A stretch of DNA of 40,491 bases. Source: JAJAZB01 sp964244295 (GTDB lineage: Bacteria; Bacteroidota; Bacteroidia; Cytophagales; Spirosomataceae). The stretch spans positions 1-40,491 of the forward strand of contig CAXTIG010000054.1 of the NCBI GenBank assembly GCA_964244295.1, in the 5' to 3' direction. Positions 1 to 8,139 of this stretch are shown piece by piece (position 1 is the first letter of the stretch; each line of letters starts with the position of its first letter). A program made the position numbers and the translations under genes. Below the pieces are notes generated by a model. That model did not search any database. It was not told the DNA's origin and was given only the letters and a program-made list of their open reading frames with translations.

Positions 1-21
1 CCGTTCCCGTCGTTTGGGAGT

Positions 22-54
22 GCAAAGGTAATAGAATTATTGACCCCCTGTCAA
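22..54 (-). promoter_or_regulatory. Bacteroidota-type promoter reading off the left edge
   Basis: Read on the minus strand, TTGAC (50-54) is followed after 19 bases by TACCTTTG (23-30), matching the Bacteroidota -33/-7 pattern (TTTG or TTG, about 19-21 bases, TAnnTTTG). It would drive a leftward gene whose start lies outside the window. The rest of 1-149 shows nothing else recognisable. Confidence 0.55.
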
Positions 55-149
55 GAAGGAACTGAAAATAACTTTTCTGTCTCGACCTTCCTCTCCATCC
101 CGTCGCTCTTTTTCAACTACTTAAGCCCTGAATTTTTTTGAAGATTTTT

Positions 150-968
150 TTACACGCCCTCCTGAATGCTTCGGGTCAGCAGATTGTAGAGATTTTGCAG
201 TCCTTTTTTATCTTTTAAAAATGCCAGGTGCTGCCGGATGATTTCGGAATCGTTTCGGATGGCCGGGCCGGTCTGGGCGTCGGCGGGGTGAGCAACGGTC
301 AGGGCTTTGCGGGTAGTTTCCTGAATCAAGGGTTTTAACAAGTCGAATTCAAGGTGGTGTTCATCGAGCAAATTCTTCGACACGGCCCAAAGGTGATTCG
401 TGAAGTTTGACGCAAAAATCCCGGCGATGTGCAAGACCCGCCTTTCGACTGAATTGACCAGGTACACCGTTTGGCTGATGTCCTGCCCCAGTTTAATCAG
501 TGCCGCTTCGGTGGCCGGGTCGGGTGCTTCGATGCAAATCGGTACGTTTGCCATATCGAGCGCAACCGTTTTACTGAAGGTTTGAAGGGGATAAAACACG
601 CCGTAGCGGGTCAGGAGGTCGTTGTTCAGCGCGAGCATTTCCTGAAAATCCCGCAGCATCCGGCTACCGGAGGTGTGAACCAGCACGGCGTTTTCGGGCA
701 ACACCAGTTTTTGAATCACTTCTTCGTGCGCCTGATCGGGCAGGGTCAGGAAAAAAAGCCGCGCCGGACTTTTTGAAAAATCGAGGCGGTCGGTGCTTTT
801 GGCGTCGTAGAGTCGCTTGGCCAGTACCTCGGCGTGTCGGCGGTTGCGGCTGAATACGTCGGCTACACCGTATCCGGCGTTTTCAACCGCTTTGCTCAGG
901 TGCCAGGCGACGTTGCCCGCTCCGATGAATGAAACTTGCACGGGATGCTGATTTGGCTGGTGAAGCAT
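150..968 (-). CDS. DUF2520 / Rossmann-like NADP-binding oxidoreductase family protein
   Basis: A 272-residue protein that opens with a Rossmann dinucleotide-binding loop (FIGAGNVAWHLS, residues 14-25) like the F420/NADP oxidoreductase and ketopantoate reductase-like folds. The C-terminal half is the helical DUF2520 domain (HIAGIFASNFTNHLW and the TxRKALTVAHPADAQTGPAIRND segment typical of that family). The substrate is unknown; family members are cytosolic and conserved across Bacteroidota. Start: the ATG at 968 abuts a consensus promoter (TAGGTTTG 969-976 with TTG at 997-999), so a transcript would begin at or inside that codon. The GTG at 941, immediately before QVSFIGAGN, may be the true start and matches where homologues usually begin. 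It is divergent from the glycosyltransferase at 1030. Confidence 0.85.
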   Translation of the reverse strand: MLHQPNQHPVQVSFIGAGNVAWHLSKAVENAGYGVADVFSRNRRHAEVLAKRLYDAKSTDRLDFSKSPARLFFLTLPDQAHEEVIQKLVLPENAVLVHTSGSRMLRDFQEMLALNNDLLTRYGVFYPLQTFSKTVALDMANVPICIEAPDPATEAALIKLGQDISQTVYLVNSVERRVLHIAGIFASNFTNHLWAVSKNLLDEHHLEFDLLKPLIQETTRKALTVAHPADAQTGPAIRNDSEIIRQHLAFLKDKKGLQNLYNLLTRSIQEGV

Positions 969-999
969 CAAACCTACGCTACGGCATCGGCACCCGCAA
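969..999 (-). promoter_or_regulatory. Promoter of the DUF2520 gene
   Basis: TTG at 997-999, a 20-base spacer, and TAGGTTTG at 969-976 on the minus strand match the Bacteroidota promoter. Its -7 box touches the ATG at 968, implying either a leaderless transcript or translation from the GTG at 941. Confidence 0.55.
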
Positions 1000-1013
1000 G
1001 GGCCGAACTTTCC

Positions 1014-1021
1014 TACCTTTG
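1014..1021 (+). promoter_or_regulatory. Possible -7 element before the DPM1-like gene
   Basis: TACCTTTG lies 8 bases before the ATG at 1030. I see no TTG at the right upstream distance, so this is only a partial promoter match. Confidence 0.3.
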
Positions 1022-1029
1022 CGCTACTC

Positions 1030-1722
1030 ATGCCCGGTATCACCGTCATCATTCCCGCCTTCAATGAAGAAAATGCCGTCGGGCGCGTCATTGCCGACAT
1101 CCCACGCGACCTGGTGGGTGAGGTGGTGGTCGTCAATAACAATTCCAACGACCAAACGGCGGCGGTAGCCCGACAAGCCGGGGCGACGGTACTCGACGAA
1201 CCGCGCCAGGGCTACGGACGGGCCTGCCTGAAAGGTATCGCCCACGTGCGGGCGCAAGCGGTCTGGCCGGAAATCATCGTATTTTTAGATGCCGACTACT
1301 CCGATTACCCGGAGGAATTACGGCACTTGGTCGCGCCCATTCGGGAGCAGGGCATGGATTTGGTCATTGGTTCGCGGGCACTGGGCGAGCGGCAACGCGG
1401 TTCGATAACGCCCCAGCAATTGTTCGGAAACTGGCTCGCCACCCGCCTGATTCGCGGCTTGTAAGGCGTTCGGTACACCGACCTGGGGCCGTTCCGGGCA
1501 TCCGGTTCGACAAACTTCTGGCCCTCGATATGCGCGACACGACGTATGGTTGGACGGTGGAAATGCAGATTAAAGCCGCCCGGCAGCGGCTCCTCGTTCC
1601 TCGTTGGCGAGGTTCCCGTGCGCTACCGGCGGCGGGTTGGTTTTTCAAAAATTTCGGGAACGCTCAAAGGCACAGTCTTAGCAGGATGGAAAATCATCAC
1701 GACTATCTTCCGCTATCGCTGA
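1030..1722 (+). pseudogene. DPM1-like family 2 glycosyltransferase, broken by one stop and two frameshifts
   Basis: The reading frame opens as a polyprenyl-phosphate glycosyltransferase (VIIPAFNEENAVGRVI, VVVNNNSNDQT, FLDADYSDYPEE with the DAD metal site, VIGSRALG). It is disrupted three times: an in-frame TAA at 1462-1464 where homologues have GLYGVRYTD; a missing base at 1500/1501; and a 7-base tandem duplication, CCTCGTT, at 1592-1598 and 1599-1605. The last two cancel, so the original frame resumes as VGEVPVRYRRRVGFSKISGTLKG and ends TATCGCTGA at 1720-1722. The repaired product would be about 230 residues, normal for the family. The stop overlaps the next ATG by one base, showing that it was translationally coupled to the GT2 gene. 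Sequencing error cannot be excluded, but one nonsense change plus a clean duplication looks like decay. Confidence 0.8.
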
Positions 1723-3209
1723 TGGAGCGACTGATTCTGATTGCGTACACGATTCCGCTGGGATTGGTGCTGTTTTTTAGCCTGGTGCAGCTTAATCTGG
1801 TGGTGAATTACCTCCGGCAACGGCGGCGCGATACCCGCTCGTTGCCCCTGCTGAACCCCGCCAACGTACCCTTCGTGACCATTCAGTTGCCGATTTACAA
1901 CGAACTCTACGTGGCCGAACGCCTGCTGGATTCGGTAGCGGCGCTGAATTACCCCCGCGAACGCCTGGAAATCCAGGTGCTGGACGACTCGACCGATGAA
2001 ACTGAGGCATTGCTTGCCCGAAAAGTGGCGGAAATGCGCTCTCTGGGCATTCCCATCTTTCACGTGCGCCGGGCTACCCGCGTCGGCTTCAAAGCCGGGG
2101 CATTGGCCGAAGGTGCCCAAACGGCGAAGGGCGAATTCATCGCCGTGTTCGACGCCGATTTTTTGCCCAGCCCGGATTTTCTCGAAAAAACGCTGCCTTA
2201 CTTTAGCGACCCGCGCATCGGCATGGTGCAAAGCCGCTGGGATTATTTGAATAAGGACTATTCGGTCTTGACCAAAATCCAGGCCTTCGCCCTCGACGGG
2301 CATTTCACCGTCGAACAGCAGGGCCGCAACGCGGGCGACCACTTCATCAACTTCAACGGCACGGCGGGCGTGTGGCGCAAAACGACCATCGCCGACGCGG
2401 GCGGCTGGCACCACGACACCCTCACCGAAGACCTCGACCTGAGCTACCGGGCGCAGTTGAAAGGCTGGAAATTCAAGTACCTCGAAAACCTGGGTTCTCC
2501 CGCCGAGTTGCCCGTGGAAATGAACGCCCTTAAATCGCAACAGTACCGCTGGACGAAAGGGGCCGCCGAGTGCGCCCGCAAACACGCCGGGGGCATCATC
2601 CGGGCGAAGGGCGTGAGCATCGGCACCAAGCTCCACGCGCTATCGCACTTATTTTATAGCGCCACCTTCGTCTGCCTCGTCCTGTTGGCGGTGCTGAGTA
2701 TTCCGGTGCTGTTCGTGGTGACGCATTACCCCCAACACGCCGTATTTTTCAGCTGGATGGCCTGGTTTCAGGTCAGTTCCATCATTCTGGCAGTTTTTTA
2801 CTGGATTTCGTACCGGGCCACCAACCGGGAGGCGGGATTCGGACAATTCCTGCTCGATTACCCCGTGTTCATCACCGTTTGGATGGGCCTTTCGCTGCAC
2901 AACGCGGTGGCCGTCCTCGAAGGCTACGCGGGTCGGAAAACGCCCTTCGTGCGCACGCCGAAATTTGGGGTCTTGGGAAAAACAAACTCCTGGCAGGCCA
3001 ATCAGTACCGCCCCGTCAAAGTGAGTTGGCTCACCTACGTCGAGGCCCTGCTGACGCTGTACTTCCTGACGGGCCTGTTTCTGGCTTGGCGCTGGCACAA
3101 CGGCAGCTTCGTGCTTTTCCACGTCATGCTGACGCTGGGCTACGGCATTGTCTGCTATTTTTCGGTACTTCACGCCCGGAACGGACGTGCCCGACTCAGC
3201 GTCGCGTAG
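1722..3209 (+). CDS. Membrane family 2 glycosyltransferase, processive (cellulose/mannan synthase-like)
   Basis: A 495-residue protein with one N-terminal transmembrane segment (about residues 4-28), a GT-A catalytic domain and three or four C-terminal membrane segments. The catalytic signatures are all present: DDSTD (88-92), DAD (144-146), TED (235-237) and QQYRW (273-277, the QxxRW motif of processive synthases). It would use a nucleotide sugar at the inner face of the inner membrane to extend a polymer or load a lipid carrier. The start at 1722 is chosen because its ATG overlaps the TGA of the upstream DPM1-like frame; another in-frame ATG at 1686 would add 12 residues that belong to the upstream gene. 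The next gene begins 19 bases downstream, so the three form an operon. The exact sugar cannot be told. Confidence 0.85.
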   Translation: MERLILIAYTIPLGLVLFFSLVQLNLVVNYLRQRRRDTRSLPLLNPANVPFVTIQLPIYNELYVAERLLDSVAALNYPRERLEIQVLDDSTDETEALLARKVAEMRSLGIPIFHVRRATRVGFKAGALAEGAQTAKGEFIAVFDADFLPSPDFLEKTLPYFSDPRIGMVQSRWDYLNKDYSVLTKIQAFALDGHFTVEQQGRNAGDHFINFNGTAGVWRKTTIADAGGWHHDTLTEDLDLSYRAQLKGWKFKYLENLGSPAELPVEMNALKSQQYRWTKGAAECARKHAGGIIRAKGVSIGTKLHALSHLFYSATFVCLVLLAVLSIPVLFVVTHYPQHAVFFSWMAWFQVSSIILAVFYWISYRATNREAGFGQFLLDYPVFITVWMGLSLHNAVAVLEGYAGRKTPFVRTPKFGVLGKTNSWQANQYRPVKVSWLTYVEALLTLYFLTGLFLAWRWHNGSFVLFHVMLTLGYGIVCYFSVLHARNGRARLSVA

Positions 3210-3228
3210 GGCGTTCGGAACCCACTGC

Positions 3229-4545
3229 ATGGGCAAAATCCGGGCTTGGTTTCTCCTTTCACTTTCTGGGTACGCCGGGCTGGCTTACGCCACCCAACGC
3301 GCCGACACCGGCTTGGTGCTGGGCGCGTTTGCGGTACTTTTTGCCGGGTACGGATGGGTGCTGCACACGGTGCCGACAGAAGAAAAGCGATGGCGATTGC
3401 TGCTCTTCGCTACCATCGCCTTCCGCCTGCTCTGGCTGCTGGCAACCCCCGCCCTTTCCGACGATTACTTCCGCTTTCTCTGGGACGGCCGCTTGCTGGC
3501 CTCCGGCCAGAATCCGTACCTGATTCTTCCCAGCCAACACCCCGACTGGCCGCTGTTTGCTCAACTCAACTCCCCAAATTACTACACGGTGTACCCGCCC
3601 GCACATCAATTCCTGACGGCGCTGGGGCCGTGGCTGTTCCCCGATTCGTTTTTCGGGCAAATCCTGACGCTGCGCATCCTGATTTGGAGCGCCGAAGCGG
3701 GTACCGTTTGGCTGATGTTTCGGCTGCTGCAACGCTACGAACTGCCCCGTGAGCGGATTTTTCTGTACGCCCTTAACCCGCTGGTCATCGTCGAACTGTC
3801 GGGCAATCTGCACCTGGAGGGCGTGATGCTGGGCTTGCTGCTGCTGGCTGTTTTTCTTTCGCCAAAAACCCGGCGTTGGTCGGCGCTAAGTTGGGGAGCG
3901 GCTATTTCGGTGAAAGTGGTGCCGCTGCTGGCCTTGCCTTTGCTGTGGCGTCGCTTGGGTTGGGGGAAAAGCCTTTGGTTTGGGGCGGTGGTAGTAGGAC
4001 TGAATGCGTTGCTGTTCGCGCCGTTTTTCAGCCTGGAGTTGGTCCGAAACGTGGCCTCCAGCCTCGGTTTGTATTTCCAAAAATTCGAGTTCAACGCCAG
4101 TGTTTATTACCTCGTGCGGGCAATTGGCTTCTGGCTGGAGGGCTACAACATCATCCAATTCGCCGGGCCGGGTTTGGCGCTGGTCGCCCTCGCGCTGATG
4201 GGACTCGTCGTATTCTGGGATTGGAAAGGCGGCGTTTTGCAGTCAAAAAATCCGGATTTCTGGCAACGCGTGTTGTTCCTCCACGCGGTTTACCTGTTCT
4301 GCGCCACCACGGTTCACCCCTGGTACCTCGTCTCGTTGGTGGGGTACTCGGTCTTCACGCGGTTTCGGTTTGCCGTGGTGTGGTCGGGGCTGGTGGTACT
4401 TTCGTACGCGGCCTACGGACGAGCGGGGTTTTCGGAAAATTATGGGCTGCTGGGGCTGGAGTACGCCGGGGTTTATGGCTGGTTGGGGCTGGAACTGGCG
4501 GGCTTTTTTCGGATAAAATTTCCGTCGAAATCCACGGCGAGTTGA
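3229..4545 (+). CDS. Polytopic GT-C / mannosyltransferase-like membrane protein (PIG-M/DUF2029-like)
   Basis: A 438-residue hydrophobic protein with about ten predicted membrane segments. Near the N-terminus, in the first extracytoplasmic loop, it carries SDDYFRFLWDGR (residues 77-88), the acidic-pair plus WDGR arrangement of PIG-M-like and DUF2029 GT-C enzymes that take sugars from polyprenyl-phosphate donors. Further loop motifs are ASGQNPY and YTVYPPAHQ. Known GT-C enzymes need a polyprenyl-phosphate-sugar made by a DPM1-like synthase, which is the broken gene two positions upstream; whether a second copy supplies the donor is unknown. The start is the ATG at 3229; an upstream TTG (3148) would overlap the GT2 gene. 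The last 73 bases overlap the convergent FAD oxidoreductase gene. Confidence 0.75.
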   Translation: MGKIRAWFLLSLSGYAGLAYATQRADTGLVLGAFAVLFAGYGWVLHTVPTEEKRWRLLLFATIAFRLLWLLATPALSDDYFRFLWDGRLLASGQNPYLILPSQHPDWPLFAQLNSPNYYTVYPPAHQFLTALGPWLFPDSFFGQILTLRILIWSAEAGTVWLMFRLLQRYELPRERIFLYALNPLVIVELSGNLHLEGVMLGLLLLAVFLSPKTRRWSALSWGAAISVKVVPLLALPLLWRRLGWGKSLWFGAVVVGLNALLFAPFFSLELVRNVASSLGLYFQKFEFNASVYYLVRAIGFWLEGYNIIQFAGPGLALVALALMGLVVFWDWKGGVLQSKNPDFWQRVLFLHAVYLFCATTVHPWYLVSLVGYSVFTRFRFAVVWSGLVVLSYAAYGRAGFSENYGLLGLEYAGVYGWLGLELAGFFRIKFPSKSTAS

Positions 4546-6362
4546 TGGAAAGGGTCAAGGCTTTCGTCGAGCAGGGCGGCCAGTTCGGCGCGGGTGATGG
4601 GCCGGGTTTCCTGCGAAAGTTTCCTTCGTAGGAAAGGCAGTCGGCGGTACCAGGGCGATTGCCGGGCGGCTTCGGTGGCGGAGTGGGCGTCTTTCACCGT
4701 CAAACGCTCGTCGGAAGGCGACAAGGACAGGGTCGTTTCGGGAAAAACTTCTTCCCAATTCTTCAAAAAATCAGTAACCCGAACCGTGGAATCGGGGTAA
4801 AACCAGGTCCGGTTGGCCCATAGGTGCGGCGTCGGAACGCCCTTGAGCAGGCCCGTCGCGCCGATGCGTTGGATGGCGGCCCAGTCGAGGTGTTCGGGTT
4901 TTACGTCGTGGTAGGGCATGAGGTAGGCGGTGGCTTTGAGCAGGGCCTCCTGCACCTCGCGCACCGGCACGCAGTTGGGCGACATTTTTTGCTTCGCCGC
5001 CAGCGCGGCCAGCGCCCCGGCGGCCTGCCCGATGCCCATCACCACGGGTTGGAGGCGGGTGGTGCCGTTGGCGAGGTTGGTCACGGAAATACTTTTTTCG
5101 GCCACAATCAAATTCTCCACGCCCAGCGGCAGCAGGCAGCCCAGCGGCACGTTGTACGAGGGCAAGGGCACAAAATGCAGGTCGGGCACGCCCGCCACGT
5201 ACTTGCCGTGGTGGTGGTCGATGGGGTAATCGCCCACGGCGATGCCGCTGCGGTAGTACTTTTCGGGAAAAGAAAACGGCTTTTCGATGTGGTGCATTGC
5301 CAGCCGGGCCAGCCCCCGAATCCGGCGGCTTTCGCGGTGGTAGGCGATAATCGGCAGGCGGTCGGAAGTCGGAAATTCGTCGTCGGCCAGGCCCAGGTTG
5401 GGGTAGCCAAGTTCGGTTTGGATGAAATACACGAAGCGCAGCGTGTGCAGTTTGGCCTCCTGCAAACTCCGCTGCCTTTTTTCGGAATTTTCCTCGACGA
5501 GATTGACGTAGAAATCGTTGCCTTCGATGGGCCAGTTGATGAGGTATTTGTTGTTGGGCAGGCGGGCGTAGTCGAGCATTTTGCCGCAGTCGTGGAGCCG
5601 GGGCCGGGTGGTGTCGGGGCAGAATTTCCGGCAGGCGCAGAGAAACTGGCTGCGGTCGTAGCCCGCCGGGCGCGGAATCGTGCGGACGGAATCGGGGCCG
5701 TAGTCTTTCAAAATGGCCGCGTAGGTCAAATCCTGCACGATGCGGTTGGCCTGGGGCGGAGCGGACACCTCGCCGGTGGCCGTGCGCGAATCCATGCCCA
5801 CATCGTAGGGCACACCGACGGCAGCGGCCACGTCGCCGAGTTCGGTGGCGTCGATGAGTACGGCGCTCTTCACGTAGGTTTTTTGGCCGTCTTTGCCCAG
5901 GCAGGTTACAATCCAACCCCGGTTGGTTTGCATCACCTCGGTGTAGCGGGTGTCGGTCAGCAGGGTCAGGGATTTTTCGCGTCCGGCCATGTCGGCCAGG
6001 ATTTTGGCCCCCACCGACGGCTCGAATTGGGTGTTGCTCACCCAGCCGGTTTCGAGTTCTTTCGGCCCGCCGTAGTGTTCTTCCAGCGCCGTCCGAAATT
6101 CGCCCCACAGCCCGGAGGGCAGTTCGTGGTTGCCGTCGATGGCGCTGACGCCCGCCGAGGTCAGCATCCCGCCCAGCCAGGGGCCTTCCTCGACCAGCAC
6201 CGTTTTCACCCCCATCCGCGCCGACTGAATGGCGGCCGTCACCCCGCTAGTGCCGCCGCCGATGACGAGCACGGGCACTTCCAGAAACGTAATCGGCGGG
6301 GCGGGGTCGCTGCCCCGGAAACCCGCCAGCAGTAGGCAGGCCAGGAAGGTGAAACGTCGCAT
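4473..6362 (-). CDS. Secreted FAD-dependent oxidoreductase (FAD_oxidored family)
   Basis: A 629-residue protein with an N-terminal export signal (hydrophobic residues about 4-15, no lipobox cysteine) followed by a FAD-binding Rossmann motif, VLVIGGGTSGVTAAIQSAR (31-49), and the GGMLTSAGVSAIDG segment usual in the FAD_oxidored family. Near residues 390-450 are VPLGCLLPLGVENLIVAEKS and RLQPVVMGIGQAAGALA, the C-terminal half of the FAD fold in this family. Relatives are often mis-annotated as xanthan lyase; the substrate is unknown, though a role in polysaccharide or small-molecule oxidation in the periplasm is usually inferred. The C-terminal 100 residues are less conserved. Its 3' end overlaps the convergent GT-C gene by 73 bases, with both frames coding. 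Confidence 0.8.
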   Translation of the reverse strand: MRRFTFLACLLLAGFRGSDPAPPITFLEVPVLVIGGGTSGVTAAIQSARMGVKTVLVEEGPWLGGMLTSAGVSAIDGNHELPSGLWGEFRTALEEHYGGPKELETGWVSNTQFEPSVGAKILADMAGREKSLTLLTDTRYTEVMQTNRGWIVTCLGKDGQKTYVKSAVLIDATELGDVAAAVGVPYDVGMDSRTATGEVSAPPQANRIVQDLTYAAILKDYGPDSVRTIPRPAGYDRSQFLCACRKFCPDTTRPRLHDCGKMLDYARLPNNKYLINWPIEGNDFYVNLVEENSEKRQRSLQEAKLHTLRFVYFIQTELGYPNLGLADDEFPTSDRLPIIAYHRESRRIRGLARLAMHHIEKPFSFPEKYYRSGIAVGDYPIDHHHGKYVAGVPDLHFVPLPSYNVPLGCLLPLGVENLIVAEKSISVTNLANGTTRLQPVVMGIGQAAGALAALAAKQKMSPNCVPVREVQEALLKATAYLMPYHDVKPEHLDWAAIQRIGATGLLKGVPTPHLWANRTWFYPDSTVRVTDFLKNWEEVFPETTLSLSPSDERLTVKDAHSATEAARQSPWYRRLPFLRRKLSQETRPITRAELAALLDESLDPFHQLAVDFDGNFIRKKPASSSPNQP

Positions 6363-6414
6363 GGTTCAGAGGTTGAGGCGGGTTGGACCCGAAAAATACG
6401 CCGATTCCCCTTAA

Positions 6415-6452
6415 AACGAAAAAACCCGGCCCGATAACTCGGGGCCGGGTTT
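6415..6452 (-). terminator. Rho-independent terminator after lpdA
   Basis: On the minus strand AAACCCGGCCC (6442-6452) pairs perfectly with GGGCCGGGTTT (6422-6432) across a 9-base loop and runs into a T tract. It sits 22 bases after the lpdA stop and before the FAD oxidoreductase start. Confidence 0.75.
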
Positions 6453-6474
6453 GGCTCAAACCACTTAAACAACA

Positions 6475-7872
6475 CTACAAATCAATCGCCTCGCCGTAGG
6501 CCACTTCCGTCGCGCCTTTCACCGCTTCCGACATAGTGGGGTGGGGGTGAATCGTCTTCAGAATTTCGTGGGCGGTGGTTTCGAGTTTACGGGCCGCGAC
6601 CACTTCGGCAATCATCTCGGTCACGTTGGCTCCAATCATGTGGGCACCGAGCCACTCGCCGTATTTTGCGTCGAAAATCACTTTCACGAAGCCTTCCTTC
6701 ACGCCCGCCGCCGTGGCTTTACCCGAGGCGCTGAAGGGGAATTTCCCGACTTTAATCTCGTACCCGGCTTCGCGGGCTTTTTTCTCGGTGAAACCGACGG
6801 AGGCAATTTCGGGCTGGCAGTAGGTGCAGCCGGGGATGTTGCCGTAGTCGAGCGCTTCGGTGTGAACGCCCGCGATTTTCTCGGCGCAAATGATGCCTTC
6901 GGCGGTGGCGACGTGGGCCAGGGCCGGGCCGGGGGTGCAATCGCCGATGGCGAAAAAGCCGGGCACGTTGGTTTGGTACCACTCATTCACCTGAATTTTG
7001 CCCTTGTCGGTGTTGATGCCGACTTCCTCCAAGCCGATGTCTTCGAGGTTAGAAACCACGCCGGCGGCGGAAAGCACGATGTCGCAATCCATTTTCAACT
7101 CGCCGGTCGGCGTTTTTACCGTCACCTTGCAGCCTTCGCCGCTGGTGTCCACGGCTTCCACCGTCGAGTTGGTGTAAATATCGACGCCCATTTTTTTGTA
7201 CTGCTTTTCGAGGGCTTTCGACACTTCCTCGTCTTCGACCGGCACCACGTTGGGCAGGAATTCGACGATGGTCACCTTCGTGCCCATCGAGGCGTACACG
7301 TAGGCGAATTCCACGCCGATGGCCCCGGAACCGATGATGACCATGCTTTTGGGCTGGGTTTCCAGCGACATGGCCTTGCGGTATTCGATGATTTTCTTCC
7401 CGTCGATTTTGATGTTGGGCAATTCGCGGGCGCGGCCCCCGGTGGCGATGACGACGCCTTTCGTGCCGGTGTATTCGGTTTTGCTGCCATCGGCGGCGGT
7501 CACTTCCACTTTGTTGCCCGCCTTCACACGGCCATAGCCAAGGATGACGTCGATTTTATTTTTCTTCATCAAAAACTGCACGCCCTTGCTCATGCCGTCG
7601 GCCACGCCCCGGCTGCGCTTGATGACCGCCCCGAAGTCGGCGCTGGATTCGCCGACGTTGATACCGAAATCCTGGGCGTGTTTGATGTATTCAAAAACCT
7701 GGGCTGATTTCAGGAGGGCTTTGGTGGGAATACAGCCCCAGTTGAGGCAAATTCCGCCCAGACTTTCCTTTTCGATGATGCCCACTTTCATGCCCAGTTG
7801 CGAGGCCCGGATGGCGGTTGGGTAGCCGCCGGGTCCGCTGCCCAGCACGAGCAAATCATATTGAGAAGCCAT
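6475..7872 (-). CDS. lpdA: Dihydrolipoyl dehydrogenase (E3)
   Basis: A 465-residue flavoprotein that reoxidises dihydrolipoamide in the pyruvate/2-oxoglutarate dehydrogenase complexes and the glycine cleavage system, passing electrons to NAD+. Seen in order: the FAD motif GSGPGG (11-16), the redox disulfide GICLNWGCIPTK (Cys42 and Cys47), the NAD-binding motif VIIGSGAIGVEFAYVYAS, the second FAD segment FFAIGDC, and the C-terminal catalytic HPHPTMSEAV. Length and motifs are those of a complete enzyme. The ATG at 7872 is chosen because MASQYDLLVLG matches usual N-termini; a longer frame reaches into the intergenic region. It has its own terminator and is monocistronic here. No E1 or E2 gene is adjacent. 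Confidence 0.97.
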   Translation of the reverse strand: MASQYDLLVLGSGPGGYPTAIRASQLGMKVGIIEKESLGGICLNWGCIPTKALLKSAQVFEYIKHAQDFGINVGESSADFGAVIKRSRGVADGMSKGVQFLMKKNKIDVILGYGRVKAGNKVEVTAADGSKTEYTGTKGVVIATGGRARELPNIKIDGKKIIEYRKAMSLETQPKSMVIIGSGAIGVEFAYVYASMGTKVTIVEFLPNVVPVEDEEVSKALEKQYKKMGVDIYTNSTVEAVDTSGEGCKVTVKTPTGELKMDCDIVLSAAGVVSNLEDIGLEEVGINTDKGKIQVNEWYQTNVPGFFAIGDCTPGPALAHVATAEGIICAEKIAGVHTEALDYGNIPGCTYCQPEIASVGFTEKKAREAGYEIKVGKFPFSASGKATAAGVKEGFVKVIFDAKYGEWLGAHMIGANVTEMIAEVVAARKLETTAHEILKTIHPHPTMSEAVKGATEVAYGEAIDL

Positions 7873-7911
7873 AAAACGAAGAGTTTGAATTGGTTTTAGC
7901 GAATCGCCGTG

Positions 7912-7919
7912 CAAAAATA
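7912..7919 (-). promoter_or_regulatory. Possible -7 element of lpdA
   Basis: TATTTTTG on the minus strand, 39 bases before the lpdA ATG, fits TAnnTTTG. No TTG is seen at the expected spacing, so support is partial. Confidence 0.35.
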
Positions 7920-8005
7920 GGCGAAAACCCGTCTCGGCGCGTCGCTTGGCTGGAAACAAACCGGGGGCCGGTTTTTGTTCGTAGTTTTGCGGCCCTTCTT
8001 CTCAC

Positions 8006-8115
8006 CGTCATGCTGAACTTGTTTCAGCATCTTCCCGGTAGCCCGCCAAGTAGTTTGGTCATCGGGAAGTTAGTTGACCGGGAGAGGAAGATGCTGAAAC
8101 AAGTTCAGCATGACG
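8006..8115. repeat. Inverted repeat element, CATGCTGAA family
   Basis: Two perfect 30-base arms (8006-8035 and 8086-8115) face each other across a 50-base loop between lpdA and prfB. The arm begins CGTCATGCTGAACTTG. A diverged relative lies at 35166-35304. The right arm ends 24 bases before the prfB start. Confidence 0.9.
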
Positions 8116-8139
8116 TTTCCGAAATTAACCAATTCACCA

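Noticed and set aside
4824..6335. Long plus-strand open frame of about 500 codons opposite the FAD oxidoreductase
   Set aside because: It mirrors the codon phase of a GC-rich gene; its His/Gly/Val-rich translation shows no domain, while the minus strand has clear FAD motifs.
6541..7707. Plus-strand open frame of 388 codons opposite lpdA
   Set aside because: Shadow frame; lpdA motifs are complete on the minus strand.
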